NCBI GenBank assembly: GCA_964586235.1
Contig: CAZPIO010000002.1
Location: 1 to 64,000 of the forward strand
Reading direction: 5' to 3'
DNA: 64,000 nt
Source of the DNA: JAUCQB01 sp964586235
GTDB lineage: Bacteria; Planctomycetota; Phycisphaerae; UBA1845; PWPN01
Under the pieces are notes generated by a model. It did no database searches. It was not told where the DNA came from and was given only the letters and a program-made list of their open reading frames with translations. This document shows, in pieces, positions 58,644 to 64,000 of the stretch. A program made the position numbers and the translations under genes. Positions within the stretch are counted from its first letter, which is position 1. Each line of letters opens with the position of its first letter.

Positions 58644-60128
58644 CTACTTCTTCCTGGCAGCCGGTTGGGTCGCCGCGGGCCACACGGGGCACTCGGCCTG
58701 AACCTGGCCGAACAGTGAGCGGAGCCTGCCGGCCATGGCTTGCACCCGCTGCGGTTGATCGGCGGCCAGGTCGCGCTTCTCGCCGATATCCTCGCGCAGG
58801 TTGTACAACTCGAAATCAATGAGCCTGGCGCCCTTGATGGCCCGCACGGCCTCCGGACTCGCGATGGCGTTGGATATCTCGCGGACATCCCAGTGGGCGA
58901 CGAGCTTCCAATCGCCCTCGCGGATCGCGGCCTTGGGCTTGCCCAGAGCCGCATAATAGAACCAGAACAGCGGCGTCTTTCGCTGCACCGGACGGCCGTC
59001 GAAAATCGGGAGAATGCTGGTCCCGTCGATCGGCCGATCGCGCGGCGGCTCGATGCCGGCGATGGCACAGAACGTCGGCAGCAGATCGACATTGCTGACG
59101 GGCTCGTCGACCACCTGCCCCGGGCGAGTGTGGCCCGGCCAGCGGATGATGCCCGGCACGCGGATACCGCCATCGTAGATGTGCAGCTTCATGCCTCGCA
59201 GCGGCCCGGGCGAACCATGGGAGTGCACGGCGCTTGGGTAGCGATCCAATGTCTCCGGGCCGTTGTCGGAGGTGAAGACCACGAACGTCCGCCGGGCCTC
59301 ACCCAATTCGTCGAGCGTGTCCAGCAGACGTTTCACAGCCAGGTCGACATTCGTGACATTGGCAAAGTAGGCAGCCTGGGTGGGATTCTTCGCCTGCGGG
59401 TACTTGGCGATCAGCTCCGCCGGCGAGGCGACCGGCTCATGGGTTTCGTGGAAGCACACGAATGCGAAGAACGGCTTATTCGACGGCCGACCGGTCCGCA
59501 GCCAGCGGATGGCCTCGTCGCTGACGACCTGGCAGGAATAACCCTCGGTGGGCCCCACGGGTTGGCCGTTGCGAACGAAGTTGGCCGGGTTCTGGTGGCT
59601 GGGGCCGGCATTGTTCTGGGTGCTGAACCAGTAGTCGAAGCCGTGGTCGTTCGGCTGGGGCTGCTTCGGCGAGTTGAACTGCCCGTTGCAGTGCCATTTG
59701 CCGAACTGGCCGGTGGCGTAGCCGGCCTGCTGCAGCAAACGGGCGATGGTCACTTCGTTGCGGCCCAGGTGCATGGGATGCTTGCCGGGGATCCAGTCGT
59801 AAACGCCGAATCGGTTCGGATTGCGCCCGGTGAGCAGTCCACATCGGCTGGGAGAGCAGACCGGCGCGGCCGAGTAGCAGGCCGTCAGCCTCATCCCCTG
59901 AGCGGCCAGCGTGTCGAGGTTGGGCGTCTGGATCATCGGGTGCCCGTAGCAGGCCAGGTCGCCGTAGCCGAGATCGTCGCAGAGGATGACCAGGAAGTTC
60001 GTTTTTCCGGGCGCATCGCGGCCGGCAGTCGCCGCCGGGGGCTGGGCGTGCAACGTCGAGGCAGCGGTTGACAAAACGAGTACAGCGACGAACAGCAGTT
60101 GAGCACGCATCGCTATCAAGAGGGGCAT
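58644..60128 (-). CDS. Arylsulfatase-family exported enzyme
   Basis: A 494-residue sulfatase. Signal peptide (LLFVAVLVLSTAASTLHA); AGGAG precedes the ATG at 60128. The formylglycine site is Cys91 in CSPSRCGLLTGR, followed by GKWHCNGQ. Metal-binding Asp51-Asp52 (CDDLGYGDLACYG) and TSDNGPETL complete the calcium site. It would remove sulfate esters from extracellular glycans. Planctomycetes typically have many such enzymes; a dedicated maturase (anaerobic or FGE type) is not encoded here. It is the first gene of a minus-strand series with the aldolase and URO-D genes. Confidence 0.95.
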   Translation of the reverse strand: MPLLIAMRAQLLFVAVLVLSTAASTLHAQPPAATAGRDAPGKTNFLVILCDDLGYGDLACYGHPMIQTPNLDTLAAQGMRLTACYSAAPVCSPSRCGLLTGRNPNRFGVYDWIPGKHPMHLGRNEVTIARLLQQAGYATGQFGKWHCNGQFNSPKQPQPNDHGFDYWFSTQNNAGPSHQNPANFVRNGQPVGPTEGYSCQVVSDEAIRWLRTGRPSNKPFFAFVCFHETHEPVASPAELIAKYPQAKNPTQAAYFANVTNVDLAVKRLLDTLDELGEARRTFVVFTSDNGPETLDRYPSAVHSHGSPGPLRGMKLHIYDGGIRVPGIIRWPGHTRPGQVVDEPVSNVDLLPTFCAIAGIEPPRDRPIDGTSILPIFDGRPVQRKTPLFWFYYAALGKPKAAIREGDWKLVAHWDVREISNAIASPEAVRAIKGARLIDFELYNLREDIGEKRDLAADQPQRVQAMAGRLRSLFGQVQAECPVWPAATQPAARKK

Positions 60129-60514
60129 TGTTTGAGGGCTCCTTTTTGTTCCGCGACGGGCGCGGCACGGCCATTCTGACCTTTGTGAAGGTGTCAGCTT
60201 AGACCTCGCCTCCGGTTGGAGCAAGCCGGGTCAGATCGCCCGAGCCGCCTCTCTTTGTCAGACCCCTCTCATTTCGGCGCCAATGAGGATGGGAATCCTC
60301 GACGCGTGAGGCCCCAGAAGGGATTCTGGGGCCAGCGGAGCAGACATGGCGGCGTCCGCCGTGGCGGTTCGCAACAGACATGGCGGCGCTCGCCACGTCG
60401 GGCTTGGCCATGTCGCCCGTCGCACGCGCGCGACCGGCAGGCCGGGCGGCACGGCCTGCCGGTCGCGGGGCTGGTTGAACGTCGCGACGTCCTGACGACG
60501 AGATCACCAGCCGA
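60129..60514. other. Intergenic region with repeats
   Basis: About 390 bases without a credible gene. It holds the second copy of the 59-base hairpin element and two copies of ACATGGCGGC near 60346 and 60379 within similar surroundings. Confidence 0.5.
60280..60338 (+). repeat. 59-base dispersed repeat with hairpin, copy 2
   Basis: Same orientation as the copy at 19085-19143, 55 of 59 bases identical by eye. The stem GGCCCCAGAA-GGGA-TTCTGGGGCC is preserved and the loop differs by one base. Confidence 0.8.
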
Positions 60515-61474
60515 TCACGGATAGATCAGCACGTCCGTGTGCTCCGCAGGCACCAGGGACATCGCCGACGTTGAAGGCCGCCTGCCCCAGTAGCGCGAGG
60601 CGTAATCGGGCTGGGTGCCCTTCATGTCCCAGGCAGTGTAGATGTTGTCCATGCCCGGCCCGACGATGGGCTTGCCGAGAAACTCGACATGGCTGTCGAC
60701 GAACAGCACGTTCTGCCCCTCGCCGGTGCCCACTCCGCCGTGACTGTTCGAGTTGTAGGGCATCCACTCGTCCGGGGAAGCCCTCAACGGGTCCAGCGTG
60801 GGCGGCGGGGCGGTCAACTGCGGGTTGCCGAGCGAGATGCCGCCGTATGGCCCCTTGTCGGCGGCCGCGGCCATCCGCGGGTCGCTGTCGATCGTGGGCC
60901 TGCCCCTCGCGCCATAGACGACCTGCATGCCGTAGCTGATGCAGCCCTCGTTGTTGGCCCCCGCGGTCCAGCCTCGATCGGGGCTGGTGGGCAAGGCATT
61001 GGGATTGGCGGCGAAATCGAAGTAATCCCCAGGGTTGTCGATCAGATCCGCGCTGTCGCCGCTCGACGGGCAGATGAACGACTTGGGCGAGGCGCCGGCG
61101 ATCTTCGCGACAGCCCACATGTTGCGGCTGGTGGACAACTGCCGCCAGTAGTTGCCCGGCGGGTTGACGGCCGAGTTGTGCGGATCCATGCCCACGCCGC
61201 CGTACTTGCCGGTCATGTTGTAGTACTCCACGGCGACGGCCGGCGAATTCATCGTGGAGTTCGGAGCGGTGGCGGGCAAGGAGCCGTCGTTCTCGACCGC
61301 GTAGGCGTAGAACGCCTTGCCGATGCCGCTCAGGTTGGCGGCACAGGCCGCGCGCCGGGCCAGTTCGCGGGCCCGGGCAATGGCCGGCAGCAGGATCGAA
61401 ATCAGCAGAGCGATAATCGACACCACCACCAGCAACTCGATGAGAGTGAAACCCGATCTGTTCTTGCGCCTCAT
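60515..61474 (-). CDS. Prepilin-like (type II pseudopilin) protein, planctomycete H-x-DG type
   Basis: A 319-residue protein with a type IV prepilin leader: RSGFTLIELLVVVSIIALLI, cleaved after Gly, followed by the hydrophobic helix ending LPAIARARELARRAACAANL. The globular part is extended compared with ordinary pilins, with FICPSSGDS and, near the end, HGGVGTGEGQNVLFVDSHVE, like the H-X9-DG motif of the planctomycete DUF1559-type family. The start has AGGAGGT upstream. It is probably a membrane-anchored pseudopilin or surface protein; exact role is unknown. It lies 386 bases before the sulfatase gene. Confidence 0.88.
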   Translation of the reverse strand: MRRKNRSGFTLIELLVVVSIIALLISILLPAIARARELARRAACAANLSGIGKAFYAYAVENDGSLPATAPNSTMNSPAVAVEYYNMTGKYGGVGMDPHNSAVNPPGNYWRQLSTSRNMWAVAKIAGASPKSFICPSSGDSADLIDNPGDYFDFAANPNALPTSPDRGWTAGANNEGCISYGMQVVYGARGRPTIDSDPRMAAAADKGPYGGISLGNPQLTAPPPTLDPLRASPDEWMPYNSNSHGGVGTGEGQNVLFVDSHVEFLGKPIVGPGMDNIYTAWDMKGTQPDYASRYWGRRPSTSAMSLVPAEHTDVLIYP

Positions 61475-62137
61475 GATGACACCTCCTGGTGCTTCTGCAC
61501 CTGTTGCTCGCGCGTTCGACTCGCGAGGTGGATCATGAAGGCGGCCGCAAGTCGGCGGGGTACGAACGGGTATGACCAGAATGAGAGCAGGCCTCACGGA
61601 CGTCACCGTCTACGGGGCCGATGGCCTCCGCCGCTTCGGGCCGATCCGCATAGTCCTCCGAGCAAGCCTCCAGCGCCGCCGCCGGCCGAGGCACCGGACC
61701 GACGGCCGAAACCCGATCAGACTCGCGATCGGACCGGCGACACTCGCCGGCCGTCGCACGCTCGAGGTCGATCCGCAGGCGCGATCCATCCGCGCACGGG
61801 AACGGTCGCAGCCCGCGGCCGATTGTCTCCGCTGGACTTATGCTCGCTCGCTGACCGGGCGGAGACGGCAGGACCCTCGCGGGCCTGTTCAGCCTCGCCC
61901 TCAAACCTGGTTGGCTACGGATCGGTGTGAAAGACTCGCCTGGAGGTCGGATGTATGGATGATGGCGTTATATCCAAGCGTGACGATGCGGCAGGCACGG
62001 ATCAAAACCGCAGTCAGCAGTGGCCTTTGCCGCTGCCCCTGTCGCCTCGTTGCGGCATCCGCAGCCACCCTATTGATTCAATGCCCCGAAGGCACGCCGA
62101 GTCAACTGGTGAAAAAGGGAAAATGTGCGCCCAAACC

Positions 62138-62255
62138 CGAATGTCGAAGTCCGAATGACGAAAGAAATCCGAAATCCGAATGAGAACCGCCGGCGATCCC
62201 CCTTTTTTCATTTGGCCATTTCGTCATTCTTTCGTCATTCGGACTTCGTCATTCG
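62138..62255. repeat. Inverted repeat with 29-base arms
   Basis: The left arm (62138-62166, beginning CGAATGTCGAAGTCC) and the right arm (62227-62255, ending TTCGTCATTCG) are complementary at 28 of 29 positions. Each arm is itself made of AATGACGAA-like units, and a C run plus T run lies between. It resembles a MITE-like or dispersed intergenic element. No transposase gene is near. Confidence 0.7.
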
Positions 62256-62326
62256 TCAGTCCCGCGCTCCTTCTGTCGCAGTCGGGGCTGACGGCTGACC
62301 GCTGATCGCTCATCCGCTCAAAACAG

Positions 62327-62355
62327 GAGAGGCACCCTTTACGGGGGTGCCTCTC
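62327..62355 (-). terminator. Rho-independent terminator of the Xer recombinase gene
   Basis: On the minus strand an 11-base perfect stem GAGAGGCACCC / GGGTGCCTCTC encloses CCCGTAA-like loop bases and is followed by CTGTTTT. It is about 50 bases after the stop codon of the recombinase gene. Confidence 0.8.
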
Positions 62356-62405
62356 GGTCGAAGCTGTCGTCGGATCTCAAACGCAGTACGGATACGGATC
62401 GCCGC

Positions 62406-63392
62406 TCACGCCCTGGGGTGAGCGCTGTCGTAAGCCTGTTTCATTCGGTTCGTGGTCACGTGGGTGTAGATCTGGGTGGTGGACAGGGACTGGTGACCGA
62501 GCAGTTCCTGGACCGCACGGAGGTCGGCCCCGCGATTGAGCATATGGGTCGCGAAGCTGTGACGCAGCGTGTGCGGGCTGATCGCCGGGTCGAGCCCGCA
62601 GATGGACAGGTACTTGTCAAGTTTCCGGCGGACACTCCGCGTGCTGAGGCGCTGGCCGTGCTTGTTCACGAACACCGCCTTCTGGTCGAAGTTCGACGCG
62701 CGCGGGTCGGCACGTCGCATGTCCATGTAGTGCTTGATCCAGGCCAGGGCGGTCGGCGAGATCGGCGTCAGCCGCTCTTTCTTGCCCTTGCCGTGGATGT
62801 GCAGGCACTCGCTGGCGGTGTCAATATCCTCGATGTTGAGGTCGACCAACTCACTCACCCGAACACCGGTTGAGTACATCGTCTCCAGCATCGCTCGGTC
62901 GCGGGCGCCGAGCAGACCGGCCGGATCGGGCGTTTCGAGCAGTTTGCGGACCTCAGCCTCTTCGAGGAACTTCGGCAGGCGCTTCTCCTGCTTCGGTGTC
63001 CGGATGGCGGCCAGCGGGTTGGCCGGCACGTATCCGCGCTTCACGCAGAACTTGTAGAAGCTTCGCAGGGTGGCGAGCTTGCGCGCGGTCGTGCTCTTGG
63101 AGTACTCCCGGTCGGTCAGGAAGGACAGGAACCTCCGGACGTCGTCGGTCTGGACGCCTCTGAGCATCTCCCGGGCGTCCGTCTGTGTCACGGGGGGAGA
63201 GGCGACGGCGGTAGCCGCGCCAGGCTGGCTGAAGCCGCCGGGCGTGGACGTTGCGGGGCCCTCCGCCGGGCCGCCGAGGAACTCCACGAACTGATGCAGA
63301 TCAGCCGCGTAGCACTTGGCGGTGTGCGGAGAGAAATGCCTCTCGAAACGGAGGTAGTTCAGGAACTCATCGATCAATGTCATTTGGCTCAT
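62406..63392 (-). CDS. Tyrosine recombinase, XerC/XerD family
   Basis: A 328-residue site-specific recombinase that likely resolves chromosome dimers. The N-terminal SAM-like DNA-binding domain (FLNYLRFERHFSPHTAKCYA) is followed by a catalytic domain with the full set: Arg178 (STGVRVSEL), Lys in GKGKKERLTP, His274-x-x-Arg277 (SPHTLRHSF), His300 (LLGHQSLST) and Tyr309 (QIYTH). A Pro/Ala/Gly-rich insert of about 30 residues (about 42-70) interrupts the N-terminal domain. The start is uncertain: ATG 63392 fits family length, but ATG 63458, 15 bases after the upstream gene's stop and preceded by GAGG, would add 22 residues. A strong terminator follows. Confidence 0.92.
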   Translation of the reverse strand: MSQMTLIDEFLNYLRFERHFSPHTAKCYAADLHQFVEFLGGPAEGPATSTPGGFSQPGAATAVASPPVTQTDAREMLRGVQTDDVRRFLSFLTDREYSKSTTARKLATLRSFYKFCVKRGYVPANPLAAIRTPKQEKRLPKFLEEAEVRKLLETPDPAGLLGARDRAMLETMYSTGVRVSELVDLNIEDIDTASECLHIHGKGKKERLTPISPTALAWIKHYMDMRRADPRASNFDQKAVFVNKHGQRLSTRSVRRKLDKYLSICGLDPAISPHTLRHSFATHMLNRGADLRAVQELLGHQSLSTTQIYTHVTTNRMKQAYDSAHPRA

Positions 63393-63472
63393 AGCGTCTG
63401 GCACCGGCGGCGATTCTCTGTGTCTGTCAACCTGGCTCTGTGGCGGGTTCGCTTGCATCCGAACCAGCGACC

Positions 63473-63679
63473 TCAAGCCGGCGTCTTCTCGAGATCCATC
63501 TCGAGTCTTCGACCCATCTGGTAACTGAGAACGGCAGCGTCGAACCAGTCGAAATCGTGCTCCGGGTCGGCGGCCATCGAGGCGAAGACCGCGATGATCG
63601 AGGCCTCGTCTCCGGCCGTGTACCGGAACACATACCGGTGGCTCCCCTTCACTAATGAAAGCTGCCGAACATGGTTCAT
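63473..63679 (-). CDS. Small conserved-looking protein of unknown function
   Basis: A 68-residue protein (starts MNHVRQLSLVKGSHRYVFRY, later PEHDFDWFDAAVLSYQMGRR). GGGAG and GGGAC lie upstream of the ATG, and it overlaps the preceding gene by 4 bases (ATGA), so it is translated with it. The composition (charged, Phe/Tyr-containing, with no signal peptide or helix) suggests a small soluble protein. It ends just before the Xer gene. I recognise no family; a longer upstream frame was rejected since it overlaps the next gene out of frame. Confidence 0.6.
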   Translation of the reverse strand: MNHVRQLSLVKGSHRYVFRYTAGDEASIIAVFASMAADPEHDFDWFDAAVLSYQMGRRLEMDLEKTPA

Positions 63680-64000
63680 TGTCCCGTTTCTCCCGCGGCG
63701 GCCACGGATGCGGCCGCCTGATTCTCCATTCGCTGCGACATCAGCTCGCGGGCCGCGGTGAAGCAACAGTACCTCACGTACGACTCCTGGCTGACCAGGT
63801 ACCGCTTCCACCCGAGGGGCCCGGCGTCCGCCGATCGTGAATGGGCGTATCGCTGCACGTCCCGTTGCACGGCATCGTGGTCGGCGTTGAAAGTCCGCTG
63901 GACCTGGGCCTGGGGGCGGATGCCGCCGAAAGCCTGCGGCACCGGAAACGGCCGGGCTGCCCGGGAAGCGGCGACGGGGTCCCACGCGGTGGCGTCGGCC
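63676..64000 (-). CDS. Partial protein of unknown function, N-terminus beyond window
   Basis: An open frame that reaches the right edge without a stop; about 107 C-terminal residues are visible. A GTG inside the window at 63942 need not be the start because the frame stays open upstream (WDPVAASRAARPFP). The visible part has WKRYLVSQESYVRYCCFTAA and ends QAAASVAAAGETGQ, with a helical, Gln/Arg-rich character. It overlaps the small gene downstream by 4 bases, so the two and perhaps the Xer gene belong to one transcript. Function unknown. Confidence 0.55.
   Translation of the reverse strand, partial: ADATAWDPVAASRAARPFPVPQAFGGIRPQAQVQRTFNADHDAVQRDVQRYAHSRSADAGPLGWKRYLVSQESYVRYCCFTAARELMSQRMENQAAASVAAAGETGQ

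Larger units (their letters stand above)
61475..62405. other. Long gene-free region with an inverted repeat and terminator
   Basis: About 930 bases with no convincing gene; frames in it are compositionally biased. It contains the 29-base-arm inverted repeat at 62138-62255 and the terminator of the Xer gene at 62327-62355, listed separately. Nothing else was recognised. Confidence 0.6.

Noticed and set aside
1..64000. tRNA or rRNA genes
   Set aside because: No stretch with recognisable T-loop and acceptor pairing or rRNA consensus was noticed by eye; a covariance search would be needed to exclude them.

Overview
The window is about 64 kb of GC-rich chromosome from what looks like a planctomycete, probably Phycisphaerae or a relative. 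This rests on gene content: a PEP-CTERM protein plus an exosortase, a prepilin-like protein with a GFTLIELL leader, secreted proteins ending in a two-loop dockerin-like tail with paired cysteines, a CGYxxxGL/CPECG zinc-ribbon membrane protein, a sulfatase, and many secreted glycoside-hydrolase-like proteins. No rRNA, tRNA, CRISPR array or intact insertion sequence was recognised.

Layout. 0-10 kb: two secreted proteins (one cut by the window edge, one PEP-CTERM), a HTH-receiver regulator, a degenerate PfkB kinase, purF, a frameshifted small membrane gene, trxB, and a co-directional run of SGNH hydrolase, zinc alcohol dehydrogenase and 2-hydroxyacid dehydrogenase. 10-31 kb: a methyltransferase, then secreted carbohydrate-active proteins (a BACON-dockerin hydrolase, an interrupted alpha-galactosidase-like gene, a GH84-like enzyme coupled to a sodium:solute symporter, a Tat-exported Gfo/Idh/MocA oxidoreductase, a HEAT-repeat protein and two large secreted proteins of uncertain family), with a membrane diguanylate cyclase and an APC permease among them.

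31.4-40.9 kb is one minus-strand run of eight genes joining a chemotaxis-type signalling set (hybrid CheA, CheW, chemoreceptor, CheB, CheR) to an Rsb-type partner-switching set (receiver-PP2C phosphatase, anti-sigma-type kinase, STAS protein). It has no CheY. The natural reading is that CheA phosphorylates the receiver of the phosphatase, so the output is a partner switch rather than a flagellar motor. I consider this the most interesting system here.

41.5-48.6 kb is a plus-strand extracellular-polysaccharide and exosortase locus: ATP-grasp protein, HAD phosphatase, Wza-like exporter, exosortase, and a Wzc-like protein whose Walker A lysine is replaced by arginine. It ends at a strong hairpin. 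The PEP-CTERM protein at the left edge is a likely substrate of the exosortase. 48.7-61.5 kb returns to mostly minus-strand catabolic and secreted genes (carbohydrate-binding dockerin protein, epimerase, GH127-like enzyme, amidohydrolase, URO-D-family protein, aldolase, sulfatase, prepilin-like protein). 62.4-64 kb holds a Xer recombinase behind a clear terminator and two small overlapping genes, one running off the window.

Intergenic regions are rich in short palindromic repeats. Several families recur inside the window: a 75-base element flanking one gene, a 59-base element 41 kb apart, tandem 25-mers whose last unit supplies the stop codon of the GH84-like gene, and a 29-base-arm inverted repeat. 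Two genes carry single-base frame breaks, which could be genuine decay or assembly error.
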